Notes under the pieces: model-generated
What the model was told of the DNA's origin: nothing
The model's input: only the letters and a program-made list of their open reading frames with translations
Database searches by the model: none
In this document: positions 31,034-43,820 of the stretch, one piece after another
How the letters are laid out: every line of letters begins with the position of its first letter
Position numbering within the stretch: position 1 is the stretch's first letter
From: Neocallimastix lanati (nom. inval.)
Lineage: Eukaryota; Neocallimastigomycota; Neocallimastigomycetes; Neocallimastigales; Neocallimastigaceae
NCBI GenBank assembly: GCA_016946835.1
Contig: JACVTC010000294.1
Span: 1-54,714, forward strand
Direction: 5' to 3'
DNA: 54,714 bases
Translations under genes and position numbers: made by a program

Positions 31034-34000
31034 TAATCATAATAGTAGTTATAATAATAATTATAATTTTGTTAATAATGGTAATAATTATAATAATGAT
31101 GATTATAATAATCGAGGTAATATTAATAACAATAATTATAATAATAATAGTCATAGTTATATTAATAATAATAATAGTAATATTAATAATAATAGTGATA
31201 TTAATAATAATGTTAATATTAATAATAATAATAGTAATTATAACAATAAGAATCTTAATAATAATTATAGTAATAGTGATTATAGTAATGATAATTATAA
31301 TAATAACGATACTAATAATTACAATCATAATAATAATTATAAAAATTACAATAACTATAATTATAATTATAATAATAGTATTATGAAATGTATTAGTGAT
31401 AATGCTAATATGAGAAATGATAATAATGATTATTATATCGATGATAATAATAATCATTATAATAATTGTAATAATCATTGTAATAATAATATTAAGGATA
31501 ATGATAATGAAAAAAATGATTATTATAATAACAATTATAATAAAAATAATAATAATAATGTTTATTTAAGAGATACCAATGAAGAATTCCAGGATGAAGT
31601 TGTTTTTGCTGCTCAGAGAAAAGGCAAACAAAATAAAGAAAAATATAAGGGGCCTTATAAAGAAAAACAAAGGCTTCATCTCAAAGATAATCCAGTTCCT
31701 ATTCACACTCCAGCCATGAAACAAATAAATAATAATAATGATAATTATAATGATAGTAATAATAATGAGGAACTAAATAATAATAAAATAATTGAAGGTG
31801 AAAATCTTTCTTCTACAAAAAAGGTTAATTTTAGAGAAAATCCAGATATTATTGAAATTAATAATAATGGAAATATTCGAGATGAAGATAATATGAATTT
31901 AGAGGATGATCCAAATAATTTAAATTATAATAATAATAATAACCATAATATTAATATTGATGATTATAATAATAATATTAACAATAATGACAATTCTAAT
32001 AATAACAATAATAATAACAATAATAATAATAATAATAACATTAATGATAATATTAATACTAATAATGATAGTAATAATAACACAGAAAAATTGGAACATT
32101 TAGATATATCATATATAAACCAGCCAAATATTTCAAACGCAAAAAAAATTAACAAATTAAATAGAATTAAAGAGATAATATCCAATACTACAAACGAAAA
32201 TGAAAATGGAGGTAATACTAAGACGTCAAAATTAGAGAAACATATTAAAATGATCAATTTGGTTGATAATTATGATATAAATGACCTGGTTAAAGATGTT
32301 GCCAATATAGAAGTCAAACTTAAACTGGCACACTTATTGGACTTATGTCCTAAATTTCGTACCGGGTTTAACAAAGAACAAAAATTAATTAAAAGTACCA
32401 GTAAAGAATTTTTAATAAATGCTTTATCATTATTAAGCGACTATAAAGTTATCAAAGTAAATGGTACTATTGAAGGATCCTACGCAGAAATATTCTTAGA
32501 CTCTTGTGCAAGTGTTAATTTAATTACTGCTGCTGCATTCGAGAAGTATAAAATAAATAAAACGGCCGTTGGGACTATTTCGGAAAGAATATTCCAGGCT
32601 TATTCTAATAATTATATTTCTTCGGATGTATACGAATTAGAAATTGAAATAGGCGGCTACACTTTCAAAGACTATTTCAGAAAAATAGAAAAAGATGATA
32701 TTTTCGACGTGTTAATTGGTATTGACACGCTTAAGAAAAATAGATTTGTGCTAGATTTAGTTGATGATACTTTATTACGTAAAAATGATAATGGTGATTT
32801 TATTGAACTTTCTAATTTAATGTATAATGTAAATTTTTCTAATGTTAATGATTTAAATATTAATAAAAATGATTCTGAAAATTATGTTACGCGTTGTGAT
32901 GGTATTATCAATTATTGTGCGTGTTCAAATTTTTTGTGTAATGATACTTCTAATATAAATATTAGTGATTTTGATAATTTAATATTATCTAATGATGAAG
33001 TTCTTAATAATAATGATTTATTTTCTATTGATAATAATGTGTTATTTCTTAATAATGATTCAAAAATTTGTCCCGCTATTCTTTTAATAACTTCTGATGA
33101 TAATTCATCTTTTGTCGATTTAAAATTTCTGCAAAATGATAAGAAAATTTCGCTTGTACACGACATATTATCTGAAGTACCTTCTTCTATTAGAGATTCA
33201 ATTAAAATTTTATTTTTATCATACACGGATATTTTAGCTGTTAAAACAGATGATTTAGGTAATTCTAAATTATTTCCTCATAGAATTAATTTAGTTCCTG
33301 GTACTCACCCTGTTAAACAGAGAGCATATAGACTCTCTAAAGTACAAGCAGATGCTCTAAAAAAAGAAATAATTAAACTCATTAACAATAAATTAATTGT
33401 TCCTTCAAATTCTCCTTGGTCTTCACCAGTTGTTCTTGTGTTAAAAAAAAATGGTCAAGTAAGAATGTGCGTTGATTATAGAGTAGTAAATAATTGTACG
33501 AAGAAAGATGCCTATGCCCTTCCTATTATCGATGATATTCTTTATTATGTAGGAAACACCGCAGTTCTTTCAACAATTGATTTATTTTCAGGATACCATC
33601 AAATTCCTATGCATCCTGATGATAGAGATATTACGTGTTTTACTACTATTTATGGTAATTTTAATTTTCAAGTTATGCCTTTTGGGTTGTGTAATGCTCC
33701 CGCAACTTTTCAAAGGGAGATGAACCGAATATTCTTCGACTTGATTGGTGTTTGTGTCTTTGTCTATATCGATGATCTTGTTGTGTATTCTCCCTCAATG
33801 GATCAGCATATTAAAGATCTTGAAAAGGTTTTCAAAATTCTACATAATAATGGATTAAAAATTAATTTAGAGAAATGTCATTTTTTTAAAGAAGAAGTAG
33901 AATTATTAGGACACAAATTATCTACTAAAGGAATTAGTCCTATTGATTCAAAAGTGAATGTTATTATGAATTGGTTACCTCCTAAAAATATTAAGCAACT

Positions 34001-35726
34001 ACGTTCTTTTTTAGGTGCTATTGGCTATTATAGGAAATTCATTTATAATTTTGCTCAAATTGCTAAACCATTATATGAACTTACAAAAAAAAATGTTCCT
34101 TTTGTATGGACTGATACTACTAATAAGGCTTTTGTTGAATTAAAAAATAAAATAATTTCTGCACCTATTTTATCACCTCCTGTTTTTGAAAAACCATTTA
34201 TTATTCGTACGGACGCCTCTAAATATGGTATTGGTGGAGTTCTTATTCAGTTAGATGAGAATAATGATGAAAAGCCTATTTATTTTGAAAGTCGTACCTT
34301 AGTAAATGCAGAATTAAACTATAGTATTACGGATTTGGAAGGATTAGCTGCTTACTATTGTGTTATGAAATTTAGACCATTTTTAACAGGTAATAATTTT
34401 GAAACTATTTTGTACACTGATCATAAACCCTTAGTTTATATTTTCAATAGTAAAGAACCTACTTCTAGCCGTCATATTAAATGGATTACGGAATTCAGTA
34501 TTTTAAAAGTTAAAGTTTTATATGAAGAGGGGAGGAGAAATGTAATTGCAGATGCACTTTCAAGATTAAATTCTGGTGAAGATATACAAAATAAGAATGT
34601 AGAAGAAAATAAAAATATTATTTTGGAAAACAATTTTAATAAAGATAATAATTCAATTAAAAATATTATTTTAAAAGAGAATATAAGAAATAATAATTCT
34701 AATGAAATTAATAAATCAAGAAATAAAATCAGTAGGGAAAATACTAATGACAATTTATTTATAAAAATAGACAATAAAAATACTATTAAAAATAGCAATT
34801 TATCTAAAAAAATAAAAATAAATAATATCACAAACAATCATAAATTATATGAGAATGAAAACAATAATAATTATAATAAAAATAATATCTCTGATAAAAA
34901 AATAGAAATTAATGGGTTTAATAAAAATAATAACTTTAATACTAATAATAATTATATTAAAAATAACAATTATAATAAAAACAATAATCATAATGAAAAT
35001 AGCAATTGTAATAAAAATAGCAATTATGATAAAGGCAATAATCCTAATGAAAATAATTTTGTTGGAAATAATAATAGGAATAAAAATAATAATCTCAATG
35101 AAAATAATAATTATAATAAAATTAATTACTTAGATGAAAAATTAAAAAATTGTAACATTATTCAAAATAACTATTCAAATGAAAATAAAGAAAATTATAA
35201 TACAAAATATAATAATATACATGATGCATATAAAAATAATAATTATTTAACAAAGGAAACAAGCTTTAAAACCGAAATATTAAATAATAATGTAATTCAA
35301 AATAATGTATTATTTAGAGATATAAAAAATGAGAGTACAACAAATGAAAATTCAAAAGAAAATGAAAATGAAAAAAATTATATTGTAAATCAAAATAATA
35401 TAAGCATTAATAATAAATTCAATAAAATTTTGAATATTGATAAAAATATTAACAAAAAATCTCTTAATAAAAATGAACAAGAAGATCATAGAAGTATAAC
35501 TATAGGAAAAAAGAAATATAATAATATTTTAAAAATTGATAAAATTAATAATAATTTTACAAATAATAACTTTCATAAGGATGATAATAATGAAATGTTA
35601 AATACTCATTATAATAAAATAAATAATGATATAAATAAAAATTACTCAAGAAATATTTTATCTAACAATAATGTATATCTAGATACAAATTTCGTAATAA
35701 ATGTTACACCTAATAATAATGATTAC

Positions 35727-35794
<68 letters not shown>

Positions 35795-36998
35795 AATAAA
35801 TAATAATGAAAATAATAATAATGATGAAAAATTTTTAAATGATTTTATTGATAATTATATAAAACAAAAATTTGTAGAAATAGATGGGATTATTTATTAT
35901 AAACAAAATAATAATTTAAGAAGAGTAATTTTTGATGAAAAAGAAAAATGGAAATTAATTAATTTAGCACATAACGTAGGACATGAAGGTTGTTATAAAA
36001 CCTATCATAGATTAAAAAGAGATTACTTTTGGAAAGGAATGAATAAAGATATAAAAATATTTATAAAATGTTGTAAGAAATGTCAAATGTATAAGCCACA
36101 GCCTCAAAATAAATACCCTGAAGATATTCCAACACCACCAGGATTGCCTTTCACAAGAGTTGGTTTAGATTTAGTTGGTCCATTATATACAACTGCTAGA
36201 GGAAATAGATATATCATAGTATTAGTTGACTACCTTACCAAATGGGTGGAAGCTGAACCATTAGAAAAAACAGAATCTGAAGATGTAATAAGATTTTTAA
36301 TTAATGTGTTTTCGAGGCATGGAATACCAGAGTTATTAATTACAGATAATGGCCCACAACTTATTTCAGATAAAACTAAAGCTTTTCTCGATTTGCATGA
36401 TGTATATGTACATAATGTGGCTACGTATCATCCACCTTCTAATGGAGAAGTTGAGAATAGAAATAGAGAAATTGGAAAATATTTGCGGCTTTTAGGAAAA
36501 AATAATAAAGATTGGGATGATATTCTACCTAGTGCTTTATGGGCGCTTAGAACAGCGAAGAATGAAGTAACAAAATATAGCAGTTTTGAATTACTTTATG
36601 GTAGAAGGGATTTGCAACCTTTCGAACTTACAATTAATGTTGATCAAAAACATGAAGATGAAACTGAGGAAGAATATTATTTAAGAAAATTTATTACACA
36701 TAATAAATGGATTAATGAAGCTATTCAGAATATAGAAACTGCTAATGAACTATGGAAAGATAGAAGAAAACAAATTAAAAGATTAAGAAGTGAATTTAAA
36801 CCTGGAGATTTAGTATTAATCAGGAATTTTAATAGAAGAAAATTGGACCCTTATTTTATTGGACCATTAAAAATAGTTAAGCAACAATTTAATACTGTTA
36901 CAGTTTGTGATCCAATTACTAATGAAGTTGCCGAAAGAAATATACATCTTAAAAATGTTATTCCTTATATAAGTAGTTTTGTAGAAATCACTGATTAA
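30459..36998 (+). CDS. pol: F pol (about 2180 aa), Asn-rich, with insert between RNase H and integrase
   Basis: Open from the slip site; first ATG 30690. Residues from that ATG: Asn-rich, low-complexity region (1-290 and about 340-480); protease IFLDSCAS with Asp 604 (again D-S-C); reverse transcriptase with YIDD at 1026-1029; RNase H RTDAS (about 1174); Asn/Lys-rich insert of about 410 residues (about 1297-1710); integrase zinc finger HNVGHEG (His 1761) and CKKC; GLDLVGPL, TDNGPQL and EVENRNREIGK catalytic blocks; C-terminal GPLKIV. Related pols are about 1270 aa, so the extra 800 residues are repeat expansions. The frame is intact despite this, which argues for selection or very recent expansion. 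Antisense open frames rich in Ile are shadows of these repeats. Confidence 0.9.
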
Positions 36999-37042
36999 TA
37001 TTAATATTTAAAAAATAATAATAGTTTAAAATAAATCACAAC

Positions 37043-37111
<69 letters not shown>

Positions 37112-37250
37112 ATATATAATAATCATATAATTATATTACAAAAAAAAAAAAAAAAAAAAAATAATGCCTTATAAATTTTAAAATTTATTATTTCATACAA
37201 ATATTCTTTAGACTTCAAGGGACGAAGTCTGATCTAAAGCGTGGGCGTTC
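36999..37250 (+). other. F 3' untranslated region and purine tract
   Basis: Two A runs (37046-37095, 37140-37162) and a perfect 7-bp hairpin AGACTTC/GAAGTCT (37210-37216, 37224-37230) before AAAGCGTGGGCGTTC, the probable purine tract, at the 3' LTR boundary. Confidence 0.55.
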
Positions 37251-38020
37251 TGATACAAGATGAAAAGAAAAATAATGATACTTTAAAATTATTATTAAAT
37301 TATATTAATTATATAAAGTTTGTAAAATATATATTATTATAAAATTAATTATATAAAAATGATGAATTATATTAATTATAAATCATATAAAATAATATTA
37401 TTATAGTATAAAATTTAATTATTATAATATAAACTTTTATATTAATGTTTATATAAAATATAATAATTATGATTTAATATAGAGATAATAATTATAAAAA
37501 AAAATATATAAAAATATTATTAAAAAAAAAAAAAAAAAAAAACTTGTTATAAATTATTGATATATGTTAATTAGTAATAGTTGATTTAATGTTAATAAAT
37601 TATTGATATATGTTAATTAGTAATAGTTGATTTAATGTTAATAAATTATTGATATATGTTAATTAGTAATAGTTGATTTAATATAAGAAAAATGTTTTAA
37701 TTAGTTAAGATAGTAGTTTAGTTATTAGTTTTAATAAAATTAGTTGTTTAAGTAATTAATTGTAGAATATTATAATTAAATTATAATTATTAATAGTTAA
37801 TTAATATGATAAAAATAAAAATAAAATAAAATAAAATAAAATAAAATAAAAATAAAATAAAATAAAAATAAAATATTACAAAACAAATATCCTAAAATAA
37901 AAATTTTAAATAATTAAATAAAATAATTAATATTATTATTAGAATATATAATTTAATACAATTCCCCAGTGTAGCGCCCAAAACTATTGTAAATACGAAT
38001 ATTTAAAATATATCGTATCA
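37251..38020 (+). repeat. F 3' LTR
   Basis: 770 bp, equal to the 5' LTR except for a 15-bp insertion near 37729. Confidence 0.92.
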
Positions 38021-38024
38021 ACTG

Positions 38025-38682
38025 TGATACGATACCACTATAAAAATAAGATTTAGGTAAGAAATTTAGGTTAGAAATATTGTATAAATATTATTGGTTA
38101 TAATAATTAAAATAATTTATATATAGTTAATTCAAATAATTATTTTTAAAAGCATGGTTAATTCTTTTATCATAATTAAAATAGATAAATTATATTAATA
38201 ATGATTCTATTATTATGATAATAAATTAATTCATCATTATTATTAATAAGTTTTATTTTATAATTTAAATATTATTTTGAGAATTATATAGTTTTAGGAA
38301 TTATATTATAAATATTGATAATTATATTTTATTTAGGAAATATATTTTAAATATTAATAGTTAAATATATTTAATAATGAAATTGTATTTTTAAATAAAG
38401 TTATTAGGAAATTAATAGTTAAAGAGATATGTTTAATAAAAATATAATATTAATTAATTATTTTAACAATTATATAAAATTAAGAGAATGTAATAATAAA
38501 TTATTATGTATGTAAAAATAAAATTATAAAAATAAATAAAGAACAAAATATTATTATAAAACATTATTATTATAAATTATTTTCTTATATTTATTAGAAT
38601 ATATTATTGTGTCATAATTCCCTAGAGAAACGACCAAATAAATAAATAACTAGATATGGAATATTTTAAATGTTCTGTATCA
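38025..38682. mobile_element. D: solo LTR (658 bp)
   Basis: TGATACGATACC...CTGTATCA flanked by ACTG at 38021-38024 and 38683-38686. The ends resemble the F LTR (TGATAC...GTATCA) but the body differs, so it is a related family. No coding sequence. Orientation cannot be fixed with confidence. Confidence 0.75.
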
Positions 38683-38700
38683 ACTGAAGATTTCGTTACA

Positions 38701-41700
38701 TAAATCACCGATTCTTATGTTTTTGGAATTTTTCATGCTATTTTTTTCTTCCCTTCGATTGGCCCAATATTTACTTGCGTTCTTTACATTTTCAGCTGCT
38801 TCCATGGTCCACCTATAATGTGAGATAAATTTTTCTAAAAGAATTTCATCTGAAGATTTATTCACTCCTTGTGTAGGTCTAGCAGCAATGTCGAAAGGCT
38901 GTTGATCCTCACGACCATAAACTAATTCGAAGCTAGAATGTTTGGTTACAGAATTCTTTGTAGTTCTAAGGGCCCACAAGGCTGAAGGTAATACCTCATC
39001 CCAGTCTTTATTTTCTTCACCAAGTAATCTCAATAATTTACCAATTTCTTTATTCCTATTTTCAACCAATCCATTACTTTCTGGGTGATAGGTAGTGGTA
39101 AATTTTACGTAAACATCATATAAGTCCAGGAATATTTTAGTCATATCCGATGTGAATTGAACGCCATTATCCGTTGTAATGACTTGAGGAACTCCATGTC
39201 TAGCGAAAACATTTATTAAAAACTTAATGATGTCCTTAGATGTAATATTTTCAGTAGGTTCAGCCTCCACCCACTTTGTGAAATAATCCACCGCAACAAT
39301 GATATATTGGTTTTTATTACCAGTTTTTATTAAGGGACCAATAATATCAAGTCCAAGATGAGTAAAAGGGCCTTCAACTTCTGTTGGAATGTTTTCGGTT
39401 GGTTCTGGATATGGCTGAGGGCGATTTAACTGACATTTTTCGCATTTTGAAATTATCCGTTTTATATCGTTGACCATATCATTCCAGTAGTAACTTTTTC
39501 TAAGTCTTTGATATGTTTTATAATAACCTTCATGGCCAACATGATGTGCTTCGAGAATTAATTTTAGTTTTTCATTTGTTTCGGTAACAAGTTTTCTATA
39601 ATTATTTCCATCTATAAAATAATCTATACCATCAATCTTTGTAAATTTTTCTTCAATAAATTCTTTAATTACTTTAGAAAGTGAATCATTTTCATCATCT
39701 TTATTCGTTTTTATAGCTAATACCTTTTGTTCTTTATCGTTCTTCATTCTAGATAAAGCGTCGGCTACTACATTCTTTTTACCTTGCTCATAGCGAATAT
39801 CCACTTTTAGCATACTTGCAGTCAAACACCATCTTGTTTGTCGTGCATTATTCGGTTCCTTATTATTAAATAAACCTAGTAGAGGTTTGTGATCTGTAAA
39901 AACTATGGTTCTAAAGGGGCTTCCCATAATATAAGGTTTTAATTTAGTAATACAATAATATAAAGCCGTTCCTTCCAAATCGGTTATTCCATAATTCTTT
40001 TCTGCTTTGGTTAAGCTACGGCTAATGAAATGAATCGGGTGTTCTATTTCCGATTCGTCTTTCTGCAATAAAACTCCACCAATACCTTCATATGATGCAT
40101 CTGTTCGAATAATGAATTCTTTGGAAAAATCAGGATATTTTAAAATAGGAGCATTAATTAATTTTTCTTTTAATTTGGTAAAACTTTGTTTTTGTTCATT
40201 ATTCCATTTATATTTTACGCCTTTTCTTAATAGCTTACAAAGAGGAGCTGAGGTTTGAGCATATTCATTTATAAAGTTCCTATAATATCCTACAGCACCT
40301 AAGAATGATCTTAACTCATGTATATTCGTGGGTTCTTTCCAGGCTTTAATTGCTTCAATTTTACTATTTTGAGGACTAAGACCCTTAGTAGAAATCTTGT
40401 GACCAAGAACTTCAACTTCCGTTTGCATAAAGTGACATTTTTCAATATTAATTTTTAATTTATGTTCCTTGAAGATTGCTAATACCTGCTTTATGTGTTG
40501 GATATGTTCTTCGACAGTTTTTGAATATATAAGTATATCATCAATAAAGTTGAAAACACATTTTCCGATTAAAGGAAATAAAATTCTATTCATTTCCCGT
40601 TGGAAGGTAGCCGGAGCTCCAGTTAATCCGAAAGGCATAACTTTGAATTGGTAGTTGCCAAATTTGGTTGTAAAACTGGTTATTTCAACACTTTCTTCGT
40701 CCATTAGGATTTGATGGTAACCTGAGTATAGATCCATAGTAGTAAAGATTTTGGCACCATCTAAACTGTCAAATATCTCGTCAATATATGGAAGGGCATA
40801 AGAGTCTTTTTCGGTTAGATCATTCACCTTGCGGTAGTCCACACACAATCTCCATTTTCCATTAGCCTTTGGGACCACAACAACAGGTGAAGACCATTCT
40901 GAATAAGATGGTACAACTAGCTTTTTCTTAATAAGTTTAATTAGTTCTTCTTTAATAATATCCGATTTAAATTTGGTTACCCTGTAACATCTTTGTTTAA
41001 CAGGTTTTGCGTTCGCTTTCAAGTTAATCTTATGAGGTGCTAAGTCTGACGGGGTTAATTCTTCAGAAGATGTCGCTATAATGTCCAAGTTTTCTTCAAG
41101 TAATTTTACTATTACATCTTTATAATCTTTACAAAGACTTGCTAAAAATTTTTCATCATGGATATACTCTTGCGGGGATAGACCTTCAAGTTTCTTTAAT
41201 TCATTAGTTGTGTCTTCATCTTCAAGTATTTTCCTTACTATACATACTAATTTTTCTTCTTCTTGGAAATTATTATTAATAGGAGCTATAACGTCGATTA
41301 GTCCTTGAGAATTAAATTGACATAAACTATATCTTATAGGATGGATAAAAAGATTGTGTTCTACTTGAGTTTGAAAATTAATCAACAAATCATAAAATGG
41401 GTCATCATCATCAATTATACGAAAATCTACTATCATTTTATAATCATTAATCTTAACAGGTATTCGTACAATGATTCCTTCTGAATACTCATCATTCTTA
41501 GTCGCTAAACGTATCCTTCCACGACTAATACCTACTTCTTCATAATTTCCAGGTAATTTCTCATAAAATTTTTTTGTGATAACATTGAGATTGCTACAAG
41601 AATCAATTAGTGCTTTACCAGGAATTTCATCTACTGTTACATCAACCATGGCAATATCTTCTTCTGAGGTTTCCTTACTTTTGCTAATATAAGAGTGATC

Positions 41701-42639
41701 AATATTATTTACCAAGGTAGCAGCAGCAATAGTATTGTTTAATGCACCTATTATTTTCTTTTCAGGTTTTTCTAATTTTAATCCTTGACTTACTTGACTT
41801 CTGACTTTTGGAGAAACATTGAGGAGCTGACCGAAACTAATATTACACTTGGTTTCATTCAAATCTTGTAAAACATTATATTCTTCCTGATCCTTACACA
41901 TCTTGATGTTCCTAAGCGTTCTACTAATTGTTGCTTTTTCTTTAGGCTCTTGAAAATCTATGAGCTTCTGTAATGTAATATTCTCATGACCTTCGTCATT
42001 AAGCTTTTCAGGAACTTCAATAACTTCCATTTCATTGATTTGTTTTGTTTTAATAATTTTATCGTTTTCATTATCAATTAATTTATTTAATCGTTGATGC
42101 ATTTTATCACTAGTAGTACTGATGCTATTTCTTTGTTTTGAAGAATCCAGACTTTGCTTTTCTCTTATAGTAATATTATCCTCCCTTTCCTTCCTTTTTC
42201 CCTTGTTATTTCCAAAGTTAGCTCTTTCTTTATTCCGAATTTGTTTTTCTTTGGCTTTCTCAATATTTATATTAGGCTGCGCCATTATCGAAGGATGTAG
42301 TTGATTTTTATTTTTAACAATTATTCTATTTTCTATTTCCTTCTCTTTTATCTTTCTTATTGCAGGAGTTGTTATAGGGGTAGGATTATCTTTGAGACTT
42401 TTACGTTGTCTCTTTTCATTATTTTCACTAGTTTCATCGTTAGTCGTCAACTTCCTTTTTGTCGCACTAACTATAAATTCTACATCATTCTCATTATCGG
42501 ATTCTTTGTGAGTTTCATTAGTATAGGAAGCATCTTCTTTTTCTTCCTTATTATAATCATTTGTACTACTAGGAATGGATTTGTATTGTAATGAAGCTAT
42601 TTTATTTTTATAGGGAGTGCTTCCTCTCCCTTTTAGTGG
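38701..42639 (-). pseudogene. pol: A pol, main part, interrupted near its 3' end by C
   Basis: Read right to left from the slip site at 42639; the frame is open without stop to the C insertion at 38700. Protease ALIDSCSN (D-S-C at 41596-41604), reverse transcriptase FIDD (40537-40548), RNase H RTDAS, integrase HHVGHEG...CEKC, GLDIIGPL, TTDNGVQFTS, GLVENRNKEIGK. The last codons before C read into the C LTR and stop there. The missing end is at 7855-8033. Very similar to B and H pol. Before the C insertion this gene would have been intact. Confidence 0.9.
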
Positions 42640-42645
42640 TTTAAA
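42613..42645 (-). promoter_or_regulatory. A -1 ribosomal frameshift signal
   Basis: On the minus strand: TTTAAAC (42645-42639), CAC, stop TAA (42635-42633), then GGGAG, loop AGGAAGCA, CTCCC (42630-42613). The pol frame is -1 and open from the slip site. Confidence 0.8.
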
Positions 42646-43526
42646 GATTTTCCACTATATAACCGTTTCTTATTTTCTTGAATAATTGCATTTAACTTAG
42701 GACAATTATACTGCAAATGTCCTGGATCGCTACAATAAAAACAGGCTTTAATGGTAAGATTTTTCATTTTTTTTGTTAAGTCCTCCAATTCGTAATCTTT
42801 ATTTCTTTTTGGGCTTCTAACTTCATAATTCTCTCTTACTACCTTTCTGTTGTTTTGATAATTATTCCTGATATTTATTCTTGGGTTGGCAATTTCAGTT
42901 GAGTACTCTTTTGAGGGTCTCAAATTCATTACTCTATCAACTTTTTCGGCAATGTCAAACGCCCGATTTAAAGAAATGTCATCCTTAAGGGAGACCTTTT
43001 TCCAAGCTTCTTCATTGTTCCTAAGAGCATCAATATAATCGAGAACACTGACTCGCTTCTTTCTTTTCTTATCTAATTTCAAATATATGGATCGGAAACG
43101 AGTATTAAAGTCTTTTACTCGCTCATTTCTTTTAATTCTTAAAGCACGGAGCTCACGAAGTAACATATTCTGGTCTTCTTTAAGACCATAAAAAGTTTCT
43201 ATTGCTTCTACAATTTCCTTTAAGGAAGGATATTCATCTTTTTTCTTTTCTTCTGAATCAGATTCTTCTTCTTCTTCGTCCTCACTTTCTGATTCAGAAT
43301 CGGTACTGTAACTTTCAATTAAATCCTGGATAACTTCGCGAGGCTCTCCAGTAGACGTGAGTAAGCAGGCGGTAAAAATCTTTTTGGGATCAGTAACTTC
43401 CTCAAGTTTTATCCATAATCGGATTTCTGATTCCCAAGATTTGATATCGAGATTTTCCTTTGAAATTTTCTCGATATCTTTTAATTCCTTTTTTAATTCT
43501 TTAAAATTGATTTTATTTTCAGCCAT
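42633..43526 (-). CDS. gag: A gag (297 aa)
   Basis: I choose the ATG at 43526 (MAENKINFKELKKELKD) because H and B gag align from there; an upstream in-frame start at 43565 adds 13 residues. Blocks LDIKSWESEIRLWIK and DPKKIFTACLL match H. An acidic stretch (ESESEDEEEEESDSEE) follows, then a CCHC knuckle CFYCSDPGHLQYNC near the end. The stop lies inside the frameshift signal. Confidence 0.9.
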   Translation of the reverse strand: MAENKINFKELKKELKDIEKISKENLDIKSWESEIRLWIKLEEVTDPKKIFTACLLTSTGEPREVIQDLIESYSTDSESESEDEEEEESDSEEKKKDEYPSLKEIVEAIETFYGLKEDQNMLLRELRALRIKRNERVKDFNTRFRSIYLKLDKKRKKRVSVLDYIDALRNNEEAWKKVSLKDDISLNRAFDIAEKVDRVMNLRPSKEYSTEIANPRINIRNNYQNNRKVVRENYEVRSPKRNKDYELEDLTKKMKNLTIKACFYCSDPGHLQYNCPKLNAIIQENKKRLYSGKSLNH

Positions 43527-43649
43527 TTGAAAATTTAAAAATGGTATTAATGCTATGATATCCAATTTAAAAATATGTTTACTTTAAAAATATATTTAAT
43601 AACAAAAAAAAAAAATAAATTTATCTTTGTTTTATAATAATATAATTAT

Positions 43650-43820
43650 GGACTCAGAAAACCCTCTGACAATCCAATTCTTTATTCCAATAATAATTCA
43701 GACTCAGAATCTCTCTCTGAAAATCTGATAAATTAATTCAGACTCGAAAACACCCTTCGAAAATCTGAAACTAAAAAAAAAATAAATTCAGACTCAAAAA
43801 CGCAATTTGAAAATCTGAAG
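43650..43820 (-). repeat. A: four tandem hairpins before gag
   Basis: Copies at about 43650, 43697, 43737 and 43787, the first one partial. Each has an outer stem TTCAGA/TCTGAA and an inner stem that changes between copies with pairing kept (CAGA/TCTG, CGAA/TTCG, CAAA/TTTG). Position relative to gag is like the five hairpins of H, but the sequence is unrelated. Confidence 0.7.

Larger units (their letters stand above)
27906..38020 (+). mobile_element. F: large Ty3/gypsy element with Asn-rich proteins (10.1 kb)
   Basis: LTRs 27906-28660 and 37251-38020 match except for a 15-bp insertion in the right copy (near 37729). TSD ACTG at 27902-27905 and 38021-38024. Gag and pol are open and separated by a -1 frameshift signal. 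It is a more distant relative of A, B and H, enlarged by AAT/AAC expansions. Confidence 0.92.
8660..38686 (+). mobile_element. Stack of five elements (G-H-I-F-D) at one ACTG target
   Basis: Junctions read left to right: ACTGTG|G, G|CTG|H, H|ACTGTG|I, I|CTG|F, F|ACTG|D, D|ACTG. H, F and D have a 4-bp TSD ACTG. G and I have a 5-bp TSD CTGTG, formed by CTG plus the first TG of the LTR to their right. All of this replaces a single ACTG in C. G, H, I and F are plus strand, pointing away from the C tRNA-like cassette. Confidence 0.9.
8034..38700 (-). mobile_element. C: solo LTR of 644 bp, split by the five-element stack
   Basis: Own sequence is 8034-8659 plus ACTG plus 38687-38700. On the plus strand it runs TGTAACGG...CGTTACA with TSD TAAAT. 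No coding or internal sequence remains, so it is most simply a solo LTR left by LTR-LTR recombination. It resembles the LTRs of E1 (638 bp) and T in carrying a tRNA-like cassette near its 5' end, read on the minus strand. Confidence 0.8.

Noticed and set aside
29801-31480. Long open frames rich in Ile on both strands over F gag and pol
   Set aside because: They are frame and strand shadows of AAT/AAC repeats that encode Asn in the real frames.
38025-38682. D as part of the F element
   Set aside because: Only the terminal 6 bases resemble F; the body differs and it has its own ACTG duplication.
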